Shown here: positions 17,655-26,933 of the stretch, in pieces | Position numbering within the stretch: the first letter of the stretch is position 1 | Layout of the letters: every line of letters begins with the position of its first letter | Source: an uncultured Rhodospirillales bacterium | GTDB lineage: Bacteria; Pseudomonadota; Alphaproteobacteria; Acetobacterales; Acetobacteraceae | DNA: 64,000 bases | Assembly: GCA_903927465.1 (NCBI GenBank) | Contig: CAIYMY010000020.1 | Coordinates: forward strand, 1-64,000 | Direction: 5' to 3' | Notes under the pieces: model-generated | Told to the model about the DNA's origin: nothing | What the model saw: the letters and a program-made list of their open reading frames with translations, nothing else | Databases searched by the model: none | Position numbers and translations under genes: made by a program

Positions 17655-19408
17655 CCACCCATTTTGGGAAGGGCGATATCAGTGAAAATCCGCCCAATCG
17701 GGCGATTGGCGCGGAGTTCCAGCACGGGCGCGGGCTCCACCCGCCCATAGGCCGGGCTTTCCCAACCGCGGATCAATTCCAGGGTGAAGGGCGCATTGGC
17801 GCTGAGCGTGATGCGCGCCTTGGCGCTTTCGATGCCATCGGGGATGCGTCGCCAATCGCCGGGGCAAAGCCGCCAGCGCAGCGCAAGACGCTGGAAATCG
17901 CCCCCGATGCGGTCTTCCACGCGCCAAAGGCGGCCACGGCATTCAATGCGCCGCGCATGGCGATTGCCGCGCCAATCGCGGGTTTTTGCGCCATCGGGAA
18001 TGGCACGGCAGCGCGGCCAGCGGCCAAACAGAAAGGGGCCAAGCCGCGGCATGGGCTCGGCATCATCAAAGGTGATCAGGTTATGCCCGGCCCCGCCGGC
18101 CAGCATGCTTTGCCACCAATCAAAGCCCGGCGGCGGCAGATAGGCGCCGCTGCCGCCATCGCGCAGCAGGTTCTCATCGCCATCCCAAAGGTCGAAATGC
18201 AGCAAATCCGCCTGACCAGGCCGGAAGCGGAGCGGCACGCCAGTGCGCAGCACCCCACGCGCGCGCCCTGCGCCGCTGAGCCCAAACCAGCCGGCGCTCC
18301 GCCAATGCGGTGCTTGAGGTGCCGGGGCGGCAGGCGTGGCAGCAAGACCAAGGGCGCGGCAGCCCGCATCATCGGGCAGCCCAGCATTTTCGCCGAGAAA
18401 CAGCCGCGAAGCGCGTTCCAGGCTGGCGCGCGCATCCTGCCCGCCAGCGCCGGAAAGATCGGCAAAGGCAGAATCATCGCAAGGCCCGATGCGCGGCAAA
18501 GCGCCATTTGGCGCCATGACGCGGCCAAGCCATTGGGTCGCCGATGCGGCTCGGGCGTTGAAGGGCGCCGCAAAGCCGGGCGCGCCATGGCGCCGGCGGA
18601 ACCATTCGGCAATCGCCAGCACATCCAGCATTAACCGGTGATAGGCGGGCGAGGCTTGGGCAAAGGCGCCACAGGGCGAGACCAGCCGCGCCACAGCCCG
18701 CTCCAGCCCCCGCGCCCCGGCGCGTTGGTCCCGCGCCCGGCCCAAAAGCAGCCCGCAAACGAATAGCCCCGCCGCTTCGCTGATAGGGTGGTTGTTATCC
18801 TGCGCTGCCCCATAAGCACGCGTGGCGCGGATGCGTTGTGCATGGAGCGCGAGCAATTCACGCGTGCCGGGGCTCAGCCCGCGATCCGCGCCCAGCAAGG
18901 CAAGGGCCAGGCTGATGCCCATGGCGCGCAGCGCCGCTTCCTGCGCACAGCCCCAGCCGGGGCCGCGAAAGGGCGGGTTGGCGGTGGCCCAATCGGCCAA
19001 AAGCGCCTCGGCCTCGTTCAGATGATTACCTTCAGGGTCGCGCTGCGCCGTAAGCGCCAGGGTGAGCAAAGGGGGGAGGCGATGGGTCTCCCAGAGCGCG
19101 CGGATATCAGCGCCGGGTTGCGCCAACACATCCAGCGCATGGGCTTCTGGGTTGAAGGGTCCGTGCCAGTCACGCTGGATGCCTGGAAAGGCCTGGGTGT
19201 TCGGCAGGAAGGGGCCGCGCGGGGCTGGCAGATCAGGCAAGGCGCGATGGGCAAGCCCCAAGCGAAGGCGCAGGCGATGCCAAGCGAACAGCGCCACCGG
19301 GCGCAGGCCGAGCCGCCAAGCCGCATCAGCACGCAGCCACCAGCCGCGCCAGCCGGGAAGGCCAGCTTCAGGGTGATTGGTTTCGCCAAGAACCGTATCA
19401 CCGGGCAA
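17648..19408 (-). CDS. heparinase II/III-like protein of the polysaccharide locus
   Basis: A 586-residue protein with an alpha-helical toroid half, containing AAQDNNHPISEAAGLFVCG, and a beta-sheet half with PGQADLLHFDLWDGDENLLRDGGSGAY. These are the two halves of heparinase II/III-family lyases. No signal peptide is evident. The start codon is TTG at 19408, supported by AGGAG about 6 bases upstream. Homologues in exopolysaccharide loci are proposed to trim or process the polymer; that role here is inference. It is the first gene of the minus-strand run and is divergent from the exporter gene. Confidence 0.8.
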   Translation of the reverse strand: MPGDTVLGETNHPEAGLPGWRGWWLRADAAWRLGLRPVALFAWHRLRLRLGLAHRALPDLPAPRGPFLPNTQAFPGIQRDWHGPFNPEAHALDVLAQPGADIRALWETHRLPPLLTLALTAQRDPEGNHLNEAEALLADWATANPPFRGPGWGCAQEAALRAMGISLALALLGADRGLSPGTRELLALHAQRIRATRAYGAAQDNNHPISEAAGLFVCGLLLGRARDQRAGARGLERAVARLVSPCGAFAQASPAYHRLMLDVLAIAEWFRRRHGAPGFAAPFNARAASATQWLGRVMAPNGALPRIGPCDDSAFADLSGAGGQDARASLERASRLFLGENAGLPDDAGCRALGLAATPAAPAPQAPHWRSAGWFGLSGAGRARGVLRTGVPLRFRPGQADLLHFDLWDGDENLLRDGGSGAYLPPPGFDWWQSMLAGGAGHNLITFDDAEPMPRLGPFLFGRWPRCRAIPDGAKTRDWRGNRHARRIECRGRLWRVEDRIGGDFQRLALRWRLCPGDWRRIPDGIESAKARITLSANAPFTLELIRGWESPAYGRVEPAPVLELRANRPIGRIFTDIALPKMGGC

Positions 19409-19539
19409 GGCACTCTCCTAAGGTGATTTTGGTCGTTGAAAAGCAATCTATGGTTGTGTTAAGGAAAAATCAATATTCTTTTTAGGTGTGTTAAATGTTA
19501 TGTTTCGCCAAAATGGAAAAGCCATTCGAGGCGTCCGTA
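19409..19539. promoter_or_regulatory. AT-rich divergent intergenic region of the polysaccharide locus
   Basis: About 130 bases between the heparinase-like gene (minus) and the SLBB exporter gene (plus). The part from about 19430 to 19500 is clearly richer in A and T than the surroundings, with runs such as GTTAAGGAAAAATCAAT. It must hold the promoters of both arms of the locus. I could not assign -35/-10 boxes or an operator with confidence. Confidence 0.5.
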
Positions 19540-22143
19540 ATGCGCCTTAGTACCCTGATTTTTGGTCTTTTATTCGCCATAACACCCGCCGCAGCGCAGC
19601 CCGGCGCGCAATTCCTGGCTCCGCCGAGCCTTCCCCCAAGCCTGCCGGGCGGCGCCAATCTGCCGAACCTCCCGCCCGGCGCGCAGCGCGATATTCTCGC
19701 CCGAGTCCTGGAAGCTGCCATCGCCCAACCGACAGCACCCTCGGTCCCCACGTCGCAAGCGGCACCCCCCAACCCGCGACCAGCACCGAACCTTTCCAGC
19801 ATCGAGGCTTTCTTTGCCGATAGGCTGGAACAGACGGAACTCCGCCAATTTGGCTATGAGACCTTTCGCGGCGGCGCCGCGCCGCCGCCGAGCTTTGGCG
19901 CCCTGCCTGGTTCTTATGTTTTAGGACCGGGGGATGAGGTGGTGGTGGCGCTGCGTGGCCGCGCGCGGCAGACGCTCTCGGTCAGGATTGGGCGGGATGG
20001 CATGCTGCTGCTGCCCGAATTGCCGCCCATCCCGGCTGCCGGGCGCAGCCTTGCCGATCTGCGCGCCGATATGGAAGCCCGCGCCGCGCGGGAGCTTGGC
20101 GGTTCCGAGGTGTTCCTTTCCATCGGCGCGATCCGCCAGATCAGCGTTTTCGTGGGCGGCGAGGTGATGCGCCCCGGCTTTCAAACCCTGACCGCGCTGG
20201 CGAGTGTTTTAGACGCATTGGCAGCGGCTGAGGGCGTGCGGCGGAGCGGGTCTCTGCGTGCCATCAGGATCGAGGGGCCGGCGGGCTCTCGGCAGGTTGA
20301 TCTCTACCCGCTTTTGGCCGATGCGCCCGGGGAGGCTGACCTGACGCTGCGGGAGGGTGAGCGCATTCTGGTGCCCCCGCTGGGTGGCGTGGTGGCGATT
20401 GCCGGCGATGTGGCGCGGCCCGGGATTTACGAATTGCCGGCCAAACAGGGTTTTATGCCGCTAACAGACGCGCTGGTGCTGGCCGGCGGGCCGCTGCGGC
20501 CCAGTGGCAATCGGCTTTTGGTGCAGCAAAGCGACGCTCAAGGGCGGCGGAGTTTCGCGGAGCTTGGGCTCAATGCCAGCCTCAGGCGCGGCGATGCGCT
20601 GCTGGTCCGGCCAGGGGCCGATGTGGCGGCCAATACCATTCGCCTTTCCGGGCATGTGGCGATGCCGATCACCCGCGCGGCCGGTGGGCGGCAGGGGCTT
20701 TCGGTGCGTGGCCTGATTGCGGATCATCGTCAATTGGGACCTGACCCCTATACGCGCTTCGCCGTGGTGCTGCGCCCGGATCAGCGGAGCGGCCAGCGCC
20801 ATTTGCTGCCCTTCGATCTGGCGCGCGCGCTGGAAGGGCGCGGCGGCCCCGCCTTGCGCGATGGGGATGAGGTGATTGTCTTCGCCCGCGCGGATATCCA
20901 ATGGCTTTCAAGCAGCGCTATCCAGCGCGCCTTGCGGGGCGAGGCAACCGCGATGCAGGGCGGGGAATGCGTGGCGCTGACGCAGATTGCCCAGGCGGCG
21001 CAGGCATCCCCTGCCCGCTTCGCCCATGCGCGGGCCACGGGCTTTCCCGAAATGGGCGAAGCGCGCTGCCCGCGCATTTTCCAGGAAGTGCCAGAATTGG
21101 CGGGCTTCCTGCTGGACCACGCCGCCTTGATGACAGGCGAGGTGCGCGCCCCTGGCTTGTATCCCATGCTGGAAAATACGCCCTTGGCCGATGCGCTTTC
21201 GATCGCGGGGGGTGCGACGACGCTGGGCAATGCAAGCGCGCCGGATGTGGCGCGCGACGTGCCAAACCCCGCGCTCACCGGCCAGGTCACGCGCGTCAGC
21301 CTTGGTGGCGGGGCAAGGCTTGTGTCTCCGCGCCAGAGCCTGCGGATACCTCGGCGCGAAGATGCTTTGGATACCGGGCCGGTGCTGCTGGTTGGCGAAT
21401 TCCGTAACCCCGGCAGCTATGAGTTGCGCCGTGGGGAGCGGCTTTCGGAAGTGATCGCGCGCGCCGGCGGGCTGACGCCAGAGGCCTTCCCTTATGGCGC
21501 GGTCTTCACCCGCGAAAGCGTGCGCCAGCGCCAGCAGGAAGGCTTTGCGCGCACCGCGCGGGATCTGGAAAGCAGCCTGGTGCAATTGGCCGCGGGCCAG
21601 ACGCTGCCAGGTGCCCGGGGTGGTACTAGCGATGTTGGCGGCGCGATGAGGGCCGGGCGCGAATTGGCCGCCACCATGCGGGAAGCCCGCGCCGCCGGGC
21701 GCGTGGTGGTGGAAGCCAATCCAGTGATACTGATGGCGCGGCCCGATTTGGACATGCTGATGGAACCAGGCGATGTGATTGCCATGCCAAAGCGTCCGCA
21801 GGATGTGACAGTTGTGGGCGCGGTGCTGAACCCCGGCAGCCTGCCCTTCCGCCAGGGTTGGCGCGCGGCGGAATATATCCAGGCCTCGGGCGGGGCGCAG
21901 CGCTTTGCCGATTCGTCACGCGTTTTCGTGGTGATGCCCAATGGCGAAGCCGCGCCGGCGAACCAGGGATTTCTGCAAGATGGCGGGCCGCCCTTGGCGC
22001 CAGGGAGCCTGGTGATGCTGCCGCAAGACCCAGCACCGTTCGAGACCTGGGGCTATATTCGCGACATGACGCAGATATTGGGGCAGCTCACGATTTCATC
22101 TGCGGCGCTGGCGGTGATTGCGCGGGAAGCGCGGAGTAATTAG
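19540..22143 (+). CDS. Wza-type polysaccharide export protein with several SLBB domains
   Basis: I prefer the ATG at 19540: it has GAGG about 9 bases upstream and opens directly with a signal peptide (MRLSTLIFGLLFAITPAAAQ). The ORF-track start at 19495 adds 15 residues. The 867-residue product has the Poly_export domain (GSYVLGPGDEVVVALRG, DGMLLLPELPPI). Repeated SLBB-type units follow: FVGGEVMRPGFQTL, IAGDVARPGIYELP, LVGEFRNPGSYELRRGE, VVGAVLNPGSLPFR. The signal peptide has no lipobox Cys, unlike E. coli Wza. A hydrophobic segment near the C-terminus may be a membrane anchor. It would form the outer-membrane and periplasmic channel for the polymer made by the divergent genes. Confidence 0.9.
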   Translation: MRLSTLIFGLLFAITPAAAQPGAQFLAPPSLPPSLPGGANLPNLPPGAQRDILARVLEAAIAQPTAPSVPTSQAAPPNPRPAPNLSSIEAFFADRLEQTELRQFGYETFRGGAAPPPSFGALPGSYVLGPGDEVVVALRGRARQTLSVRIGRDGMLLLPELPPIPAAGRSLADLRADMEARAARELGGSEVFLSIGAIRQISVFVGGEVMRPGFQTLTALASVLDALAAAEGVRRSGSLRAIRIEGPAGSRQVDLYPLLADAPGEADLTLREGERILVPPLGGVVAIAGDVARPGIYELPAKQGFMPLTDALVLAGGPLRPSGNRLLVQQSDAQGRRSFAELGLNASLRRGDALLVRPGADVAANTIRLSGHVAMPITRAAGGRQGLSVRGLIADHRQLGPDPYTRFAVVLRPDQRSGQRHLLPFDLARALEGRGGPALRDGDEVIVFARADIQWLSSSAIQRALRGEATAMQGGECVALTQIAQAAQASPARFAHARATGFPEMGEARCPRIFQEVPELAGFLLDHAALMTGEVRAPGLYPMLENTPLADALSIAGGATTLGNASAPDVARDVPNPALTGQVTRVSLGGGARLVSPRQSLRIPRREDALDTGPVLLVGEFRNPGSYELRRGERLSEVIARAGGLTPEAFPYGAVFTRESVRQRQQEGFARTARDLESSLVQLAAGQTLPGARGGTSDVGGAMRAGRELAATMREARAAGRVVVEANPVILMARPDLDMLMEPGDVIAMPKRPQDVTVVGAVLNPGSLPFRQGWRAAEYIQASGGAQRFADSSRVFVVMPNGEAAPANQGFLQDGGPPLAPGSLVMLPQDPAPFETWGYIRDMTQILGQLTISSAALAVIAREARSN

Positions 22144-22250
22144 CGGGCAGGGTCGCCCCTATTCTGCAGTGATGTCGCAAAACCAGGGGCTTGCGGGCGC
22201 GGTCCGGGCGCCGCAAGCTTGCCGCCATAATCGGGAAACGGACAAAAAAC

Positions 22251-23243
22251 ATGAATTTCACCTCAACGCGCCGCGCGATGCTCACGGCGCTTGCCGCAAC
22301 GCCGATGCTGTCCCCGTCGCTTCGTGCGCAGGGCGCCTTCCCCGATAAGCCCATCCGCCTGATCGTGCCCTTCGCACCGGGCGGGAATTCGGACCTGACA
22401 GCGCGCGCCTGCGCGCCGGCCATGTCGGCGAAGCTTGGGCAGCCAGTGGTCGTGGAAAATCGCGCGGGGGCGGGCGGCAGTGTTGCCGCACAGCAGGTCG
22501 CGCGCCTGCGGCCAGATGGGTATACGATCCTTCTTGGTTCGAATGGGCCGCTGACGATCAATCCTTCGGTGCAGACCAATCTTGGCTATGACCCGCTGCG
22601 CGACTTCATGCCGATTGGGCTTTTCGTGCGCACACCGATGGTGATTGCCGTGCATCGCAGCCTGCCGGTGCAGTCGGTTGCGGAGCTTGTGGCGTATTCA
22701 AAGGCCAATCCCGGTAAGCTTGGCTTCGGTTCGTCTGGCATTGCCAGCACGGCGCATCTTTCGCTTGAGATGTTCAATGCGGCGACCGGGGCAGGCATTA
22801 CCCATATCCCCTATGGCAGCGGTGGGGCGATGACGCCTGATCTTTTCTCCGGCACCTTATCCGGCGCCATTACGGAAATTTCGACGGCGCTGCCGTTGCA
22901 CCGGGAAGGCGCAGTGCGGATTTTGGCGGTGGCGGCGGCGGATCGGCTGCCGCAAGCACCCGAATTGCCAACCGCGACCGAGGCCGGCGTTGCCGGTTAT
23001 CAAGCCGCCGCTTTTGTTGGCATTGTGGCGCCTACAGGCCTGCCCGAAAATGTCGCGAAGGCGCTTGGCGAGGCTGTTGCCGCCGCCGTCGCCGACCCCG
23101 CAGTGCGCGCGCGGCTGGAAGGCATGGGCAGCCTGATGGCAAGCGCGACCGAGGCAACCCCGCCTGGCTTTGCCGCCTTTCTGCAACGGGAGACGGCATG
23201 GACCCGGGCAGCGGCGGAACGCGCGGGGCTGCGGGCGGGGTGA
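22251..23243 (+). CDS. Bug/TctC-type substrate-binding protein
   Basis: The ATG at 22251 gives a 330-residue protein with signal peptide MNFTSTRRAMLTALAATPMLSPSLRAQ. The ORF-track start adds 20 residues that read as non-coding. Family landmarks are FPDKPIRLIVPFAPGGNSDLTAR, VVVENRAGAGG and RPDGYTILLGS. It is a periplasmic receptor without TctA/TctB partners nearby. It stands between the polysaccharide exporter and an MFS gene and ends at a strong hairpin. The ligand is unknown. Confidence 0.9.
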   Translation: MNFTSTRRAMLTALAATPMLSPSLRAQGAFPDKPIRLIVPFAPGGNSDLTARACAPAMSAKLGQPVVVENRAGAGGSVAAQQVARLRPDGYTILLGSNGPLTINPSVQTNLGYDPLRDFMPIGLFVRTPMVIAVHRSLPVQSVAELVAYSKANPGKLGFGSSGIASTAHLSLEMFNAATGAGITHIPYGSGGAMTPDLFSGTLSGAITEISTALPLHREGAVRILAVAAADRLPQAPELPTATEAGVAGYQAAAFVGIVAPTGLPENVAKALGEAVAAAVADPAVRARLEGMGSLMASATEATPPGFAAFLQRETAWTRAAAERAGLRAG

Positions 23244-23263
23244 GGGTAGTGCCAAGGAGCATG

Positions 23264-23293
23264 TCCGAGCCAAGTGAGATCACTTGGCTCGGA
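23264..23293 (+). terminator. perfect 13-bp hairpin between convergent genes
   Basis: TCCGAGCCAAGTG pairs perfectly with CACTTGGCTCGGA around the loop AGAT. AAA follows on the plus strand, not a T tract. It lies 20 bases after the Bug receptor stop and is the left part of the repeat described next. It may act as a transcription terminator or transcript end for the convergent genes. Confidence 0.6.
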
Positions 23294-23356
23294 AAATGCA
23301 ACCAAATAACGGTTTAGAGCGTGTCCCGTGAGCGAACGTGAACGGGGAATGCTCTA
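23281..23356 (+). repeat. dispersed palindromic repeat, copy A
   Basis: Reads CACTTGGCTCGGAAAATGCAAC..., then a second imperfect hairpin TAGAGCGTGTCCCGT...ACGGGGAATGCTCTA (23315-23356). A homologous copy lies at 40460-40540 in the same orientation. The stop codon of the MFS gene (23354-23356) lies inside the right arm. Both copies sit between convergent gene ends. I do not recognise a named family. Confidence 0.7.
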
Positions 23357-24616
23357 TTGGCTCCGCAGCCCATTGGCGGGCACCTCACGCGGCAATAAAT
23401 GCGCACGCCAGAACAGCGCAATCGCAAGCGTGCACAAGGCCCCAAACCCCGCATAAAGCGCGCCAGCATCGGCGAAGCCTATCTCACCCACCAAGGGCCC
23501 GGCCATCATCAGCCCAACCGGCAAGCCATAAACCGCCAGCATGCGCAGCCCCATCACGCGGCCGCGAAAATCCTGTAGCGTGATCCTCAGCAGCAGCACC
23601 GCCAGCGGCACCATGCAAAAGCTTTGCACAAACCCCGCCAAAGCCAGCACCACGCCGCCAAGCACGGGGTCCGTCAGGCGCGCGAAAATCAGCAATAGCA
23701 AAAACCAGGAAAGCGCCGCCGCCAGCATCGTGCGCGCCGGCGGAAGCCCGCCTCCCCTCGCGCTGATGAAAAGTGAGCCCAGCATCGCGCCGCCTGCGAA
23801 GCTCGCTGAAAGATAGCCAAGCCCGGTGCGATCCAGCCCATAAACATCGCGCGCCACATGCGGCAGCAGACCTCCGCTGATCGGATAGGCCGCGAAATTG
23901 GCAAGGCACGCCAGCAGCAAAGCCGCCAGCACGGGCGGCGTTGAGCGCGCATAGGCAATGCCATCACCAAGATCGGCCCAGGGCGTTTTCATCGCCACAC
24001 CTTGGGCGGCGCGGGTTGGTGGTTCATCCACCTGCAAGGTCAGCACAAAGGCGCAAAGGTATATCGCCGTCACCGCCATATAGGCCGGACCAATGCCGAG
24101 GAACGCGACCAAGCCCGCACCGGTCAGCGCACCAATCACGCGGGCACTATCGGCGCTCATGCGTTCAATCCCCATCGCGCCCATCAACAGCGGGGAAGGC
24201 ATGCCGGCTGCGATCAGCGCGTTCCGCATGCCCATATCGGAAGGCCGCACCAGGCCGCACAGCAAGGCCACGCCACAGACAAGCCAGGGGGAAAGCAGCC
24301 CCGCCATGGCGCAGGCCGTGAGCACCGCCGCCAGCACCGCATACCAGGCACGCATGGCCGATAGTACGCGCCGATGCCCGACCCTATCGCCCATCACGCC
24401 AAACATGGGCGACAGCAGCGTACCGATCAGCAGAAGGGACCCGAATATGGCAAGCCAGGTGACTGATCCCGTCTCAGTCAGCACATACCAGCCCAGGATC
24501 AGCGTCTCCATCTCAAATGCCCAGGATGTGGCAAGATCAGCCGGCCATTGAAACCGAAAGCCGCGCTGCCCGAAGGGCGCAAGAACGCCGGTGGCGCGGA
24601 GCTTCCCGCCTGCCAT
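23354..24616 (-). CDS. MFS transporter (EntS/MFS_3-like)
   Basis: A 420-residue protein with about twelve hydrophobic segments. The loop 2-3 motif GVMGDRVGHRRVLSAMRAW is typical of the major facilitator superfamily. The overall pattern (FRFQWPADLATSWAFEMETLILGWYVLTETGS at the N-terminus) resembles the MFS_3/enterobactin-exporter-like group. The direction and substrate of transport are unknown. The stop codon lies inside palindromic repeat copy A, so the last codons may derive from the repeat insertion. Confidence 0.85.
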   Translation of the reverse strand: MAGGKLRATGVLAPFGQRGFRFQWPADLATSWAFEMETLILGWYVLTETGSVTWLAIFGSLLLIGTLLSPMFGVMGDRVGHRRVLSAMRAWYAVLAAVLTACAMAGLLSPWLVCGVALLCGLVRPSDMGMRNALIAAGMPSPLLMGAMGIERMSADSARVIGALTGAGLVAFLGIGPAYMAVTAIYLCAFVLTLQVDEPPTRAAQGVAMKTPWADLGDGIAYARSTPPVLAALLLACLANFAAYPISGGLLPHVARDVYGLDRTGLGYLSASFAGGAMLGSLFISARGGGLPPARTMLAAALSWFLLLLIFARLTDPVLGGVVLALAGFVQSFCMVPLAVLLLRITLQDFRGRVMGLRMLAVYGLPVGLMMAGPLVGEIGFADAGALYAGFGALCTLAIALFWRAHLLPREVPANGLRSQ

Positions 24617-24734
24617 ATTGTTTCCCCCTAGCCGCGCTGATCCGGCGGCCTTGGCCCATGATGCCCGAACCAGGGGCGCGCGCCAGGGGGCGGGCTGATT
24701 TCATTCACGCGGCTTCTGGGTTAGGCTTGGGCCC

Positions 24735-25925
24735 ATGCTGTCTGGTCGCAAAATCCTGCTGATCGTCTCTGGCTCCGTCGCCGCCTATAAGGTGCTGGAA
24801 TTCACGCGGCTTGCGCGCAAGGCGGGGGCTTCTGTCACCGCCATTCTAACCGCGGGCGGGGCGCGCTTTGTCACCAAGGAGGCGCTTGCCGCCATTACCG
24901 GCCAGGCAGTGCATGATGATCTTTGGGCGGCCGAGGCCGAGATTGGCCATATTCGCCTGGCGCGCCTGCCCGATCTGGTGCTGGTGGCGCCGGCTTCGGC
25001 TGATTTGCTCGCGAAAATCACGCATGGCTTGGCGGATGATCTGGCGACATGCGTGCTGCTCGCGACACGCGCGCCGATCATGGTGGCGCCAGCGATGAAC
25101 CCTGCCATGTGGGAGAACCCGGCGACGCAGGCGAATATCGCAACGCTACGGGCGCGCGGCATTATGATCGCCGGGCCGGAAGTGGGCGCCATGGCGGAAC
25201 CGGAATCGGGACCGGGCCGGTTGATTGAACCGGCGGCGCTTTTGCAAGCGGTAGAGGCAGCATTGACGCCAACCGCGCAGCCCCTGCAAGGCCGCCATGT
25301 GCTGGTGACCAGCGGTCCGACGCATGAACCCATTGACCCGGTGCGCTACATTGCCAATCGCAGCAGCGGCAAGCAGGGCCACGCCATTGCGGCAGCGCTT
25401 GCGGCACTTGGGGCGCGGGTGACGTTGGTCTCTGGTCCTGTGGCGCAGCCGGACCCGAAGGGAGTCACCGTGCGGCGTGTGGAATCAGCGCGCGATATGT
25501 TGGCGGCTTGCGAAGCGGCACTGCCCGCTGATGTCGCGATTTGCGCCGCCGCCGTTGCGGATTGGCGGAGCGCTGCAGCCGCGGATCAGAAAATGAAAAA
25601 GATCGCGGGGGAAGTGCCGCCGCCGATCGCCCTGGCGCTCAACCCCGATATTCTGGCGACACTTTCCGCCACCGGGCCGCACCGGCCTAAGCTGGTGGTG
25701 GGTTTCGCGGCGGAGACCGAAAAGCTGGAAGAACATGCGCAGGCCAAGCGTAAGAAGAAGCGCTGCGATTGGATAGTGGCCAATGATGTCTCGGGCGATG
25801 TGATGGGGGGCGCGGAGAATACCGTGCTGCTGATCACGCCAAAGGGCACGGAAGCCTGGCCGCGCATGAAAAAGGAAGACGTCGCGGCGAAGCTTGCCGC
25901 GCGCATTGCAGAGGCTTTGGCATGA
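24735..25925 (+). CDS. coaBC: phosphopantothenoylcysteine decarboxylase / phosphopantothenate-cysteine ligase
   Basis: A bifunctional 396-residue enzyme for two steps of coenzyme A synthesis. The N-terminal flavoprotein CoaC domain has [17 protein letters not shown] and the substrate motif [15 protein letters not shown]. The C-terminal CoaB domain has [33 protein letters not shown] and the KMKK segment that binds substrate. The stop overlaps the dut start as ATGA, a coupling common in alphaproteobacteria, where ubiE and ubiB usually precede it. Here it is separated from ubiE by about 37 kb. Confidence 0.97.
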   Translation: MLSGRKILLIVSGSVAAYKVLEFTRLARKAGASVTAILTAGGARFVTKEALAAITGQAVHDDLWAAEAEIGHIRLARLPDLVLVAPASADLLAKITHGLADDLATCVLLATRAPIMVAPAMNPAMWENPATQANIATLRARGIMIAGPEVGAMAEPESGPGRLIEPAALLQAVEAALTPTAQPLQGRHVLVTSGPTHEPIDPVRYIANRSSGKQGHAIAAALAALGARVTLVSGPVAQPDPKGVTVRRVESARDMLAACEAALPADVAICAAAVADWRSAAAADQKMKKIAGEVPPPIALALNPDILATLSATGPHRPKLVVGFAAETEKLEEHAQAKRKKKRCDWIVANDVSGDVMGGAENTVLLITPKGTEAWPRMKKEDVAAKLAARIAEALA

Positions 25926-26374
25926 CCCCGGAAATTACAGTGATACGCCTGCCCCATGGCGCGGATTTGCCGCTGCCAAGCTATGCGACGGAAGGTGCCG
26001 CGGGGATGGATTTGCTGGCGGCGATCAGCGCGCCAGTGGTGATCCCGCCCGGCGGGCGCGCCTTAATTCCAACGGGGCTCAAAATGGCGATCCCGGCGGG
26101 GTATGAGATTCAGGTGCGGCCCCGGTCAGGTTTGGCGCTGAAGAATGGCATTACGCTGCCCAATAGCCCCGGCACGATAGACGAGGATTATCGCGGCGAA
26201 TTGGGCGTGATTCTGATGAATGCGGGGAACGAGCCCTTCACCGTGGAACGCGGCATGCGCATTGCCCAGGCCGTGCTGGCGCCGGTGACGCGCGGCGTTT
26301 GGCGCGAAGTGGCCGAACTGCCGGAATCCGCGCGCGGGGCAGGCGGTTTCGGCAGTACCGGGACAAAGGCCTGA
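25922..26374 (+). CDS. dut: dUTP pyrophosphatase
   Basis: A 150-residue trimeric dUTPase with all five motifs readable: [48 protein letters not shown] and GAGGFGSTG. It converts dUTP to dUMP, limiting uracil in DNA and feeding thymidylate synthesis. It is coupled to coaBC by a 4-base overlap and meets a RidA gene tail to tail with 6 bases between them. Confidence 0.97.
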   Translation: MTPEITVIRLPHGADLPLPSYATEGAAGMDLLAAISAPVVIPPGGRALIPTGLKMAIPAGYEIQVRPRSGLALKNGITLPNSPGTIDEDYRGELGVILMNAGNEPFTVERGMRIAQAVLAPVTRGVWREVAELPESARGAGGFGSTGTKA

Positions 26375-26380
26375 ACCTGC

Positions 26381-26848
26381 TTAATCGAGCACGCGGAAAA
26401 TCGCCTCGATCTCCACCGGGATTTGATTGGGCAGGCTGCCAAAACCAACAGCGGAGCGCGCATGCTGGCCATTATCACCCAGCACCGCGACGAAAAGGTC
26501 CGAACACCCATTGATGATGCGCGGATGTTCACGAAATTCCGGCACCGCATTGACCATGCCAAGCACCTTGAGCGCACGCAGCCTGGAAAGCCCGCCGGCC
26601 GCGGAAGCCGCCACTGACAGCAAGGAAAGCCCAACCCGGCGCGCGAGTTGATAGGCTTCATCAATGCTGACTTCGGTTGGCACCTTGCCGCTGATGGGTT
26701 TGCCTTCCGCATCGCGCGGCCCCTGGCCCGAGAGATAGATGATGTTCCCATCGCGCCGGAAGGGCACATAGGTGCCAAGCGGCTTCGGCGCCGGCGGCAA
26801 CACCAGGCCAAGTGCTGCCAGGCGGGCTTCGGGGGTGTCTTCGGACAT
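26381..26848 (-). CDS. RidA/YjgF/YER057c family protein
   Basis: A 155-residue protein of the longer RidA branch. It starts MSEDTPEARLAALGLVLPPAPKPLGTYVPF, with IIYLSGQGPRDAEG and the C-terminal ARSAVGFGSLPNQIPVEIEAIF. The canonical deaminase Arg of RidA (R105 in the E. coli numbering) may be the Arg in HARSAVG. RidA proteins remove reactive enamine/imine intermediates, but this subgroup is poorly defined. A paralogue lies at 35780-36244. Confidence 0.88.
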   Translation of the reverse strand: MSEDTPEARLAALGLVLPPAPKPLGTYVPFRRDGNIIYLSGQGPRDAEGKPISGKVPTEVSIDEAYQLARRVGLSLLSVAASAAGGLSRLRALKVLGMVNAVPEFREHPRIINGCSDLFVAVLGDNGQHARSAVGFGSLPNQIPVEIEAIFRVLD

Positions 26849-26933
26849 TTATCGCTCCGTCTTGTTGGTCCTTATACTCGACACGGCTTCGCCAAGGCTG
26901 GCAAGCTTTGGGACTAAATGTTGGAGTTTGCCC

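Noticed and set aside
17465-18634. 389-aa plus-strand ORF opposite the heparinase-like gene
   Set aside because: Composition is typical of antisense frames, and the minus-strand gene has clear family motifs.
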